From assembly GCA_945885485.1 (NCBI GenBank), contig CAMCYT010000185.1:1-5429 (forward strand): a DNA stretch of 5,429 bases, written 5' to 3'. The translations under genes and the position numbers were made by a program. Numbering within the stretch: the stretch's first letter is position 1; each line of letters opens with the position of its first letter. Positions 1-5,429 of the stretch are shown one piece after another. Under the pieces are notes generated by a model that was given only the letters and a program-made list of their open reading frames with translations, was not told where the DNA came from and did not search any database. The DNA comes from Prosthecobacter debontii. GTDB lineage: Bacteria; Verrucomicrobiota; Verrucomicrobiia; Verrucomicrobiales; Akkermansiaceae.

Positions 1-732
1 GTCTTTTTTCCATGATGTTGCGTAGATGGAATGGATGGGTTGATTTTCATCGGCTTTGGCAGCATTTTCCTTAAACCATCCATGATTTAGACCTTTTTCG
101 TCGTATTCGTCGGCACCGGTGTAATGCCAACTCTTGTCCCATATTTCGACCCAGGTATGGTTGCCGCTTTTGTCCCACCACATCGGGGTTCCGGCAGCTC
201 TGGCGGGGATGCCGATGGCGCGGCAGACATCCACGAGGATAATTGAAAGACCCGTGCAGGTGGCCTTGCCTTGAGCGATGGATTCTTTGGGCGATTGATT
301 GGTGCGCTCACGCTTGGTGTTGTAGTGGGTGTTGATGAGTTTGAAAAAATCACGGTTCAGAATCTGCACAGCCTCGAATGCGGTTTTGGCATTTTTGACG
401 AGCGGGGTAGCTTTCTCTAAAAAATCAGCACGCCATGGATCACGCGGTTCATCGAAAACCGCATAAGGAAGAACATCGTTCAGAAAAATTTCTTCTGGCA
501 CGTCATTCGCCCATGGAAATGTGGCGCGGGCTTTGAGCGCTAGATCGAGGTTCTCAGTTAGAAACTCGGCAGTGAGAGCTTTATTATCGCTCTCCGACAT
601 GTGCTCCACGAGAAAACGTGCTGCTTTTTCGCCGAACGCACCGTGGGTTTGAGTCGCCTTAGCGATGAAATCATCGGTCGGAGCCGCGATTACAAAACCG
701 GCAGAAAATAGGAGAAGGGTCAGAGTTTTCAT
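1..732 (-). CDS. Exported transglutaminase-like domain protein (3' end outside window)
   Basis: The visible part is 244 codons with no stop, starting at ATG 730-732 and leaving the window on the left, so the C-terminus is missing. Residues 1-17 look like a signal peptide: MK, then a hydrophobic run, with probable cleavage near Ala16/Ala17. A helical N-terminal region follows, including the segment LNDVLPYAVFDEPRDPWR (84-101), which resembles the region before the core in this type of bacterial transglutaminase-like protein. The core has Cys159 in KATCTGLS, then CRAIGIPARAAGTP (170-183), His192 in GNHTWVEIW, and GADEY (206-210), where Asp208 is the likely third member of the papain-like Cys-His-Asp triad. 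The family includes peptidases, transglutaminases and inactive forms, so the reaction and substrate are unknown; an envelope or extracellular protein substrate is inferred from the signal peptide. No Shine-Dalgarno sequence precedes the ATG. A weak promoter is proposed at 770-798. The fold is confident, the function is not. Confidence 0.85.
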   Translation of the reverse strand, partial: MKTLTLLLFSAGFVIAAPTDDFIAKATQTHGAFGEKAARFLVEHMSESDNKALTAEFLTENLDLALKARATFPWANDVPEEIFLNDVLPYAVFDEPRDPWRADFLEKATPLVKNAKTAFEAVQILNRDFFKLINTHYNTKRERTNQSPKESIAQGKATCTGLSIILVDVCRAIGIPARAAGTPMWWDKSGNHTWVEIWDKSWHYTGADEYDEKGLNHGWFKENAAKADENQPIHSIYATSWKKD

Positions 733-769
733 CAGTTGATGGACTTTGGTTGTTCTGAAGCCCGCAGTT

Positions 770-798
770 GGAATAGGTGGAAAGTCTCGGGGATTCAA
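770..798 (-). promoter_or_regulatory. Possible sigma-70-type promoter for the transglutaminase-like gene
   Basis: On the minus strand TTGAAT (793-798) is followed by a 17-bp spacer and TATTCC (770-775). The spacing is ideal and the -35 element is fair (TTGA), but the -10 matches only its TAT half. Transcription would begin near 763 and give a leader of about 30 bases before the ATG at 732. The -35 overlaps the TGA that interrupts the coding-like frame described at 732-1025. This is a weak match and could be chance. Confidence 0.25.
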
Positions 799-844
799 CT
801 CGGAAACCGATTCCTACGAATGACATTTGGATCGCCGCCCAAGC

Positions 845-871
845 GCGGCAATGTGGCGGAGAACTTGCCGC
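845..871. repeat. Inverted repeat, 7-bp arms, 13-base loop
   Basis: GCGGCAA at 845-851 is matched by TTGCCGC at 865-871, so a GC-rich hairpin could form on either strand. No T-run follows on either side, so it does not look like an intrinsic terminator. It lies within the coding-like stretch and could be a by-product of that sequence. Confidence 0.4.
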
Positions 872-1039
872 CCGCGACGGACATTTCGCGGAGCTTCTGA
901 TGCTGAGGATGGCTGTGGAGGTCCGATTGATGGATTGAACAGAGTTTAATTAACTTTGCGGCACGGTGGAGAGACTCGGGGCCGGATAGACCTGCGCCTT
1001 TGCATGTGGCGGAGTGAGGGATCCCTTATGCTACAGGTA

Positions 1040-1321
1040 TTAGGTTTTGGGCGTTATCTCAAATTTGCGATTGATCAGAGGCGGGATAGAGAAACCTCCG
1101 GCTAAAATTCCGAGTCGCAGTATTGGCGGCAGCAGAATCAATCCTAACCAAGGGTGTAGAGGACCTTGCGCAAATTTTCCGTAAATCATCCAGTTGATTG
1201 AGTGCATGATGTAACCCAGCGAAGCGATCATGATGCCGATGATGATAATGGTGCCAATGATTCGGATGACCGTATCTAAGCTTTGTATATAGAAACTAAG
1301 AATAATGATAAGGGTGTGCAT
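1040..1321 (-). CDS. Small hydrophobic membrane protein of unknown function (93 aa)
   Basis: The frame runs from ATG 1319-1321 to TAA 1040-1042. I do not recognise a family. The protein is Ile/Leu-rich with at least two probable membrane helices, about residues 18-40 (Ile-rich, VIRIIGTIIIIGIMIASLGY) and 57-80 (HPWLGLILLPPILRLGILAG). A hydrophobic N-terminus (3-12) may be a third segment or part of the first. The loop between them (MIYGKFAQGPLHP) and the short polar C-terminal tail are the only hydrophilic parts. The frame stays open upstream into recG, but that portion is Pro/Ser-rich antisense-like composition and lies wholly inside the recG gene, so the ATG is preferred. A GTG at 1346-1348, overlapping the recG stop, is an alternative. 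The ATG lies 19 bases after the recG stop on the same strand, which suggests co-transcription. No Shine-Dalgarno sequence is visible. The gene is moderately likely to be real. Confidence 0.6.
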   Translation of the reverse strand: MHTLIIILSFYIQSLDTVIRIIGTIIIIGIMIASLGYIMHSINWMIYGKFAQGPLHPWLGLILLPPILRLGILAGGFSIPPLINRKFEITPKT

Positions 1322-1340
1322 GTGTTGAAGTTGCTTGTAG

Positions 1341-3371
1341 CTACGCACTCTGCGGTGCTCTGGTTTCGGAGATGAGCGCGCGGAGGTTTTGGTGTTGTTG
1401 GGAAAGTTCGGGGTCTTGTTGAAAGACTTGATCCGCGAGCGCTCGGGCCTCGCGGATGAGTTGGGTGTCGGTGATAAAATCGGCGAAGCGGAGGTCGGTG
1501 AGGCCGGATTGCGCGGTGCCGAGGACATCGCCGGGGCCACGTAGCGCAAGGTCGGCTTCGGCAATTTCGAAGCCGTCGTTGGTTTTTTCTAACACTTCAA
1601 GTTTTTCAAGTGCTTCTGGAAGTTTGGAATCAGTTAGGAGAATGCAGTAAGATTTGTGGCTGCCACGGCCGATGCGTCCACGTAGTTGGTGAAGCTGGGC
1701 GAGACCAAAACGTTCGGCGTGGTGGAGGATCATCAGGTTTGCGTTCGGGACATCGACGCCGACTTCGATGACGGTAGTGGAAACGAGGGCTTGGGTTTTT
1801 CCGCTACGAAAATCTTCCATCACCGCGTCTTTTTCTTCGGGGCGGAGTTTGCCGTGGATGAGCCCGACGTTTTCTGCCCCGAGGCGTTTCTGCCATGCGC
1901 CGAAAGCAGAAGTGGCGGATTCGGCTTTGATGGAATCACTTTCCTCGACGAGGGGATAAACGAGGTAAGCTTGGCGGCCATCGGCGAGCTGGGCTTTGAC
2001 GAAGTCGGTGATATCCTTTTGTTTCGGTTTGGTGCGAAGAGCCGTGACGATTTTTCCGCGACCCGCAGGTTTCTCATCGAGCAACGACACATCGAGATCG
2101 CCGTAGATTGTCATGGTCAATGTACGTGGAATGGGCGTGGCGGTCATGACGAGGACATCGGGCAGCGTGCCGTGACGGATGAGGGCGGCGCGTTGGACGA
2201 CTCCGAATTTGTGTTGCTCATCGATGACCACGAGGCCGAGGTCGGTGAATAAATCAGGGTCGTAGAGCAGGGCATGGGTGCCGATGAAAATCGTCGGTGC
2301 GTGAGAATCTGCGATGGTGGACTCGTGTTTGTTAGAAGTTCGGAGGACGAGTTTGACGCCGAGTGGTTCGAGCCATTTCCGGAAGGTGAGGAAATGTTGT
2401 TCAGCGAGAATCTGGGTGGGAGCCATCAGTGCGGCATCGGCTCCGGAGTCGATGGCGAGCAGTATCGCCGCCATGGCGACGAAGGTTTTCCCTGCGCCGA
2501 CATCGCCTTGGAGTAAGCGGTTCATCGGCCGGGGCTCGCGCATGTCGGCGATGATTTCTTTGATCGAACGTTTTTGAGCGTTGGTGAGATCGAAGGGGAG
2601 ACTGGAGTAGAAGGCTTTGAGGAGGGTGGTTTTTTTTCCTAGCACGCGGCCTTGGTGGGAGCGGTAGCGGTTGCGTTGCCAGACGACGTTGAGCTGGAGG
2701 GTGAAGAAGGCTTCGAGCGCGAAGCGACGGCGGGCTGCTTTTGATGATTCGGCGGAGGTGGGGAAATGGGTTTCTCTTAAATCGGCTTTTCGATCTGACT
2801 CGCTAACTCGATAGGGAAAATAATCAGCATCGTGGATGGAATCTGACGCGATGTAGATAGTCTCTCGGAGTCGGCGTTGGTTGATGCCGGAGATATTTTT
2901 GTAAATCGGAACGATGCGGTTGAGATGGATGGTTTCAGTTTCTCCGATGTCATCGATCACTTCGATCTCTGGATGATCGATGATGAGGCGTCCGCCTTGT
3001 TCTTTTACTTTTCCATAAGCGATGACTTGTTGGCCTGCGGCGATCACTTTCGACATGAACGGCATATTGAACCAACGGCAGGTAATTTTTCCGGAACCGA
3101 AAACGCTGCCAGAGCCATCCATGACGATAGCTTCGTAAAAACGTGTTTTGCCGAATCCTTTGTTTCCTGCATCGATCACACCGCCGGTAAGGCAGACGGC
3201 TTTGGCGGTGGCTTGGTTGGGAAAGCGATCGAACTGGCGTCGGTCTTCGTAGCGTTTTGGAAAATATTCTAACAGCTCGGCGAGCGTGGAGATTCCGACG
3301 GCGGCAAGTGCCTGAATTTCTTTCGCCGAGAGAGCGGGCAGGGAGGAGAGTTCGGTTTGCCCAGTTGTCAC
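1341..3371 (-). CDS. recG: ATP-dependent DNA helicase RecG
   Basis: RecG is a cytoplasmic double-stranded DNA translocase that remodels stalled replication forks and branch-migrates Holliday junctions and D-loops. Counting from the longest possible start (TTG 3405-3407, 688 codons), the order is: N-terminal helical region with GISTLAELLEYFPKRYEDRR (38-57); OB-fold wedge domain (about 65-155); Walker A GDVGAGKT (301-308); motif Ia APTQILAEQH (329-338); DEQH box (396-399); motif III TATPIPRT (422-429); motif IV LIHGK (516-520); motif V STTVIEVGVDVPNA (543-556); motif VI QLRGRIGRG (574-582); and the RecG-specific region ADLALRGPGDVLGTAQSG (618-635). Nothing essential is missing, and the length matches the E. 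coli protein (693 aa). No ATG is available near the N-terminus. I chose GTG 3369-3371 (676 aa) because the proposed promoter would leave only about four leader bases before the TTG but about 40 before the GTG. An A8 run on the coding strand lies at 2630-2637. Confidence 0.96.
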   Translation of the reverse strand: MTTGQTELSSLPALSAKEIQALAAVGISTLAELLEYFPKRYEDRRQFDRFPNQATAKAVCLTGGVIDAGNKGFGKTRFYEAIVMDGSGSVFGSGKITCRWFNMPFMSKVIAAGQQVIAYGKVKEQGGRLIIDHPEIEVIDDIGETETIHLNRIVPIYKNISGINQRRLRETIYIASDSIHDADYFPYRVSESDRKADLRETHFPTSAESSKAARRRFALEAFFTLQLNVVWQRNRYRSHQGRVLGKKTTLLKAFYSSLPFDLTNAQKRSIKEIIADMREPRPMNRLLQGDVGAGKTFVAMAAILLAIDSGADAALMAPTQILAEQHFLTFRKWLEPLGVKLVLRTSNKHESTIADSHAPTIFIGTHALLYDPDLFTDLGLVVIDEQHKFGVVQRAALIRHGTLPDVLVMTATPIPRTLTMTIYGDLDVSLLDEKPAGRGKIVTALRTKPKQKDITDFVKAQLADGRQAYLVYPLVEESDSIKAESATSAFGAWQKRLGAENVGLIHGKLRPEEKDAVMEDFRSGKTQALVSTTVIEVGVDVPNANLMILHHAERFGLAQLHQLRGRIGRGSHKSYCILLTDSKLPEALEKLEVLEKTNDGFEIAEADLALRGPGDVLGTAQSGLTDLRFADFITDTQLIREARALADQVFQQDPELSQQHQNLRALISETRAPQSA

Positions 3372-3403
3372 GAGGGAGAAAATCAAATTTCGGGAGGGAA
3401 ACT

Positions 3404-3451
3404 TCAAGGAAGATCAAATTTTAAGTTTTAAACTTTAAATCTCAAGGAAGA
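3404..3451. repeat. 10-bp direct repeat flanking the recG promoter core
   Basis: TCAAGGAAGA occurs at 3404-3413 and again at 3442-3451, 38 bases apart, on either side of the A/T-rich promoter core and its small palindrome. The pair could be binding half-sites for a regulator or a small duplication. No known operator is recognised. Confidence 0.4.
3418..3445 (-). promoter_or_regulatory. Probable sigma-70-type promoter of recG
   Basis: On the minus strand TTGAGA (3440-3445, five of six consensus bases) is followed by a 16-bp A/T-rich spacer and TAAAAT (3418-3423, five of six). Transcription would start near 3411, about 40 bases ahead of the GTG start of recG. It is the best promoter match I found by eye in the divergent recG-rseP spacer. 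The A/T-rich core also forms a short palindrome, AAGTTT-T-AAACTT (3423-3435). Confidence 0.5.
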
Positions 3452-3512
3452 GGGGGATTTGTCGGAAGTCTGAAGGTCCACTTGCACAAACCGCACCAGC
3501 GGTTCTGGCTTT

Positions 3513-3541
3513 GACATTAAGACTTTGGACTTTTGACTCAA
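3513..3541 (+). repeat. Degenerate 7-base tandem repeat (GACTTTN-like)
   Basis: Four near-tandem units start with GAC: GACATTAA (3513), GACTTTG (3521), GACTTTT (3528) and GACTCAA (3535). The first is eight bases long and the others seven. They lie in the spacer between divergent recG and rseP, about 100 bases before the rseP start. Such short heptad runs can be replication-slippage repeats; a regulatory role is possible but unsupported. Confidence 0.4.
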
Positions 3542-3639
3542 AAGAAAATCCTCGCTCCGCACGGTGACCATAGATCGCCACTACGAAAGACTTGCGGGAT
3601 TTGGCAAGGCGGGTAGATTGGGATATTCGCTGATTCCCT

Positions 3640-5058
3640 ATGACCACTCTCCAAACCATTCTGAATGTCACCCTGCTCGTTTTTGTGGTGGTGATGCTTT
3701 TCAATATCATTATTTTTGTCCATGAGCTCGGGCATTTCCTCGCAGGAAAATGGCGAGGTTTGCAGATCGATAGATTCCAGATATGGTTCGGGAAACCGAT
3801 TTGGAAAAAGGAATACAAAGGTGTGCAATACGGCCTTGGCTGGATTCCAGCGGGTGGATTCGTGGCCTTGCCGCAGATGGCACCAATGGAGGCGATTGAA
3901 GGCGGCGATAAAAATCGCAAGCTACTGCCACCGATCACGCCGCTCGATAAGATTATCGTCGCGTTTGCCGGGCCGTTGTTTTCCATTTTACTCGCGCTGT
4001 TGGCGGGGGTGTTTGTGTGGGCGGTGGGCAAGCCGAAAGATTTCGTGCCGAGCACCGTGGTGGGTTACGTGGAAGAGGGAATGCCGGCTGAGAAGGTGGG
4101 GATACGTCCCGGAGATAAGATTCTTGAGATCAATGGTGAACCAGTGAATGGCTTCGCGGGATCACTCGAAAGCATCACCGAGCGCATTGTTTTGAGCAGT
4201 GGAGAGAAAATTATATTCATGGTTCAGCGACCGGGAGTCGAAAAGCCTTTGAGATTTGAGTGTGAATTCGAACAGGAAAAATCGGAATGGTTTCAGCGCA
4301 GTGGATTACGTCAGGTAGGTTTGGAGCCTGCAGGACCTGCGATCATTGCAGCGATTACTAAAAACAGCCCCGCAGCAAAAGCCGGATTGGAAATAGGTGA
4401 TCAGATTCTCCAGGTTGATGGTGCTCAGCTCTTCAGCGATATCCAACTTGCTCAGTATTTGAAGAAAAAGGATTTTAAGACGGTGACTTTGGGGGTGAAG
4501 AAAAAGAGTGGGGATTTAGTAAATATTGAAGTGTCGCCAGCCAAGCCGCTACCTCCATCGAAGCGCGATCCTATGTTGGGTGTCTTGTGGGATCAAACAG
4601 CAGATGTTGATGTTCGCATCGTTCATCCTAATCCATTGACCCAAGTTGGCGACAGTTTAAAAATGATGTGGGTAACGGTCACGAAAGTGGCTGATCCTGG
4701 CTCAAGCATCGGTGTGGATCACCTCAGTGGTCCGGTGGGAATTGGGCAGTTGTTGTATTCTTTGCTGCAGACGGAAGATGGTTGGAGACGGATTTTATTT
4801 TTCATGGTGCTGTTCAATGTGAACCTTGCGGTGCTGAACATGTTGCCGTTTCCCGTGCTTGATGGAGGACATATCACCATGGCGATTCTCGAGAAAATTT
4901 TCGGTAAGCCGATGCAGATGAAGACGATGGAAATCATCCAAACTGCCTGTGCGTTAGCGTTGATTTCACTGATGCTCTATGTCACCAGCAAAGACATAGG
5001 GGATAAATTTGGTCGAGGTGGTGGCGGCTCTGACAAGGAGATCCGATTCGCAGAGTGA
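3640..5058 (+). CDS. rseP: RseP-family site-2 intramembrane zinc metalloprotease
   Basis: This is an inner-membrane zinc protease that cuts membrane-spanning substrates within the bilayer. In E. coli it cleaves anti-sigma factor RseA after DegS, and it also clears signal peptide remnants. The protein has 472 residues (E. coli RseP has 450). Helix 1 (about 7-29) carries the zinc motif HELGH (28-32), with Glu29 as the catalytic residue. The membrane-reentrant region GLGWIPAGGFV (65-75) follows, then helix 2 (about 104-129). Two PDZ domains come next, at about 137-205 and 224-300, with carboxylate-loop-like VGIRPGDKILEING and AGLEIGDQILQVDG. SGPVGIG (363-369) precedes helix 3, which leads to NMLPFPVLDGG with the third zinc ligand Asp408, and helix 4 (about 430-449). 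The C-terminus is Gly-rich and charged. The ATG sits directly before the first helix; no Shine-Dalgarno sequence is visible. The substrate here is unknown, since no anti-sigma gene is in the window. The downstream miniprotein gene overlaps the stop codon by one base. Confidence 0.95.
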   Translation: MTTLQTILNVTLLVFVVVMLFNIIIFVHELGHFLAGKWRGLQIDRFQIWFGKPIWKKEYKGVQYGLGWIPAGGFVALPQMAPMEAIEGGDKNRKLLPPITPLDKIIVAFAGPLFSILLALLAGVFVWAVGKPKDFVPSTVVGYVEEGMPAEKVGIRPGDKILEINGEPVNGFAGSLESITERIVLSSGEKIIFMVQRPGVEKPLRFECEFEQEKSEWFQRSGLRQVGLEPAGPAIIAAITKNSPAAKAGLEIGDQILQVDGAQLFSDIQLAQYLKKKDFKTVTLGVKKKSGDLVNIEVSPAKPLPPSKRDPMLGVLWDQTADVDVRIVHPNPLTQVGDSLKMMWVTVTKVADPGSSIGVDHLSGPVGIGQLLYSLLQTEDGWRRILFFMVLFNVNLAVLNMLPFPVLDGGHITMAILEKIFGKPMQMKTMEIIQTACALALISLMLYVTSKDIGDKFGRGGGGSDKEIRFAE

Positions 5059-5183
5059 TGGAAGATTCTGGCTCAGAACCCGCAGTCTGTGATCGCTGCG
5101 GCCAAGATGCGTTAGGTTTTTTTGGTGATGAGAATCTCTGCGAAACCTGCGTGCATGAGGCGTCCGCGTGTTGCGGGGAATAA
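5058..5183 (+). CDS. 41-residue cysteine-rich, putative zinc-ribbon miniprotein
   Basis: ATG 5058-5060 overlaps the rseP TGA (5056-5058) as TGATG, and the frame ends at TAA 5181-5183. The protein has six cysteines in 41 residues: Cys11 and Cys14 (CDRC), Cys28 and Cys31 (CETC), and a terminal pair, Cys38-Cys39 (CCGE). The CxxC-x13-CxxC layout is that of a zinc ribbon or rubredoxin-like knuckle that would bind one metal ion. The rest is acidic, with a short Gly/Phe centre (ALGFFGDE). There is no signal peptide or membrane helix, so a cytoplasmic location is expected. A purine-rich AAGGAG lies at 5035-5040, 17 bases before the ATG, further than usual; coupling to rseP translation seems more likely. 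A GTG directly before the ATG is an alternative start. I do not recognise a named family. The regular cysteine spacing and the stop-start overlap are the main arguments that the gene is real. Confidence 0.65.
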   Translation: MEDSGSEPAVCDRCGQDALGFFGDENLCETCVHEASACCGE

Positions 5184-5242
5184 AGCTAAAAAGACGGAAA
5201 AGACCGGCGCAGAAGGATTTTCAGGTTACTTAAATTTATATC
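5184..5242. other. Convergent intergenic spacer, no clear terminator
   Basis: This 59-base gap separates the Cys-rich miniprotein gene from the converging branching enzyme gene. It is A/T-rich at the right side (TACTTAAATTTATAT) and contains the near-repeat AAAAGACGG / AAAAGACCGG. I could not find a stable hairpin followed by a T-run in either direction, so termination here may depend on Rho or lie elsewhere. Confidence 0.4.
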
Positions 5243-5429
5243 TCATCCCAAAACCATTGTACTGCGCGAAGTAGTGTAGAACTTGAGCTGTCCATCCGGG
5301 TGGATGGGATAATTGACGCTTGGATCGATGCGGGCGTGACCGCCGTAGCATTTCGCATCCGAGTCGAGAAGTAGCTGATGGGTTTGTTTGTTGTGGGGGC
5401 TCGCACCGTGGCCGAAAATTGAGTTGTTT
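5243..5429 (-). CDS. C-terminus of a probable 1,4-alpha-glucan branching enzyme (eukaryote-like GH13_8 type), 5' end outside window
   Basis: Only the last 61 residues are present, ending at TGA (5243-5245); the gene enters from the right edge. The fragment contains LLLDSDAKCYGGHARID, which matches the C-terminal all-beta domain of eukaryote-like glycogen branching enzymes, where a DSDxxxYGGHxRxD pattern is typical. It is followed by a beta-strand ending LKFYTTSRSTMVLG, equivalent to the usual LxxYxPSRTAxVL terminus. Full-length enzymes cut alpha-1,4 chains of glycogen and rejoin them as alpha-1,6 branches in the cytoplasm. The catalytic TIM barrel is outside the window, so another GH13 amylase-type enzyme cannot be excluded. 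The gene converges on rseP and the miniprotein and shows no functional link to them. Confidence 0.7.
   Translation of the reverse strand, partial: NNSIFGHGASPHNKQTHQLLLDSDAKCYGGHARIDPSVNYPIHPDGQLKFYTTSRSTMVLG

Larger units (their letters stand above)
732..1025 (-). pseudogene. Coding-like minus-strand stretch with one in-frame TGA, no good start (gene remnant or dispersed repeat)
   Basis: This stretch fills the 307-base gap between the transglutaminase-like gene and the small membrane protein gene. From just after a TAA at 1026-1028 the minus strand is open for 76 codons to a TGA at 795-797. The same frame then stays open for 20 more codons to a TGA at 732-734 that overlaps the transglutaminase ATG. 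The translation looks like protein rather than noise, with segments such as AGLSGPESLHRAAKLIKLC, KLREMSVAGGKFSATLPRLG, GDPNVIRRNRFPS and, after the TGA, IPETFHLFQLRASEQPKSIN. I see no ATG, GTG or TTG near the 5' end; the first ATG is codon 48 of the open stretch. I do not recognise a family. It could be the remnant of a decayed gene, a repeat copied around the genome, or a chance open frame. The region also has a 10-bp palindrome at its 5' edge, a 7-bp stem hairpin and an 11-bp direct repeat. Confidence 0.35.

Noticed and set aside
87..353. 88-codon minus-strand frame inside the transglutaminase-like gene
   Set aside because: It is another frame of the same strand as the gene with clear signal peptide and catalytic motifs; the Pro/Ser-rich translation is a frame-shift shadow.
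820..900. 26-codon plus-strand frame with ATG in the 733-1039 gap
   Set aside because: It is very short, has no ribosome binding site, and is antisense to the longer protein-like minus-strand frame.
1686..2252. 188-codon plus-strand open frame opposite recG
   Set aside because: It lies antisense to the fully intact helicase core of recG, its translation is Asp/Phe/Gly-rich without any domain, and several similar antisense frames occur along recG, as expected from codon bias.
3511..3516. Perfect TTGACA -35 hexamer upstream of rseP
   Set aside because: No acceptable -10 sequence lies 16-18 bases downstream, and the hexamer overlaps the heptad repeat. The alternative TTGGCA (3601-3606) with TATTCG (3624-3629) is too weak to call as the rseP promoter.
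3435..4055. 206-codon minus-strand open frame spanning the spacer and the start of rseP
   Set aside because: Most of it is antisense to the conserved HExxH and membrane region of rseP, and the translation shows no recognisable motif.
5292..5309. Hairpin CCATCC/GGATGG near the end of the branching enzyme gene
   Set aside because: It lies within the coding sequence for the PIHPDG segment, more than 45 bases before the stop and without a T-run, so it is not a terminator.

Overview
The window looks like bacterial chromosomal DNA of moderate GC content. The best guess is a Verrucomicrobiota (PVC-group) bacterium. This rests on three things: a transglutaminase-like exported protein of a type I associate with Planctomycetes, Verrucomicrobia and Bacteroidetes; the C-terminus of a eukaryote-like (GH13_8-type) glycogen branching enzyme; and an almost complete absence of Shine-Dalgarno sequences before the genes. 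The assignment is inference and was not checked by any search.

Layout from left to right. Positions 1-732 (minus) hold the N-terminal 244 residues of an exported transglutaminase-like protein that runs off the left edge. Positions 733-1039 hold no complete gene. They do contain a long minus-strand frame that reads like protein: 97 codons broken by one TGA, ending in a TGATG overlap with the transglutaminase start. This may be a gene remnant or a dispersed repeat. Positions 1040-1321 (minus) encode a 93-residue hydrophobic membrane protein, 19 bp downstream of recG. Positions 1341-3371 (minus) encode RecG, the branched-DNA translocase, with all helicase motifs intact. A 268-bp spacer (3372-3639) separates recG from the divergent rseP. 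It carries a good sigma-70-type promoter for recG and some short repeats. Positions 3640-5058 (plus) encode RseP, the site-2 intramembrane metalloprotease, with HExxH, two PDZ domains and an LDG motif. A 41-residue cysteine-rich protein (5058-5183, plus) overlaps the rseP stop codon by one base. Positions 5243-5429 (minus) hold the last 61 residues of a probable alpha-glucan branching enzyme, convergent with the rseP pair.

Functionally this is mostly housekeeping: recombination and fork repair (RecG), envelope proteolysis (RseP), glycogen metabolism (branching enzyme) and an exported protein. The two likely transcription units are recG plus the small membrane protein leftward, and rseP plus the small Cys-rich protein rightward. 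No phage, CRISPR, tRNA, rRNA or transposase gene is visible. The points most worth a second look are the translationally coupled Cys-rich miniprotein, the interrupted coding-like stretch at 732-1025 and the small membrane protein after recG.
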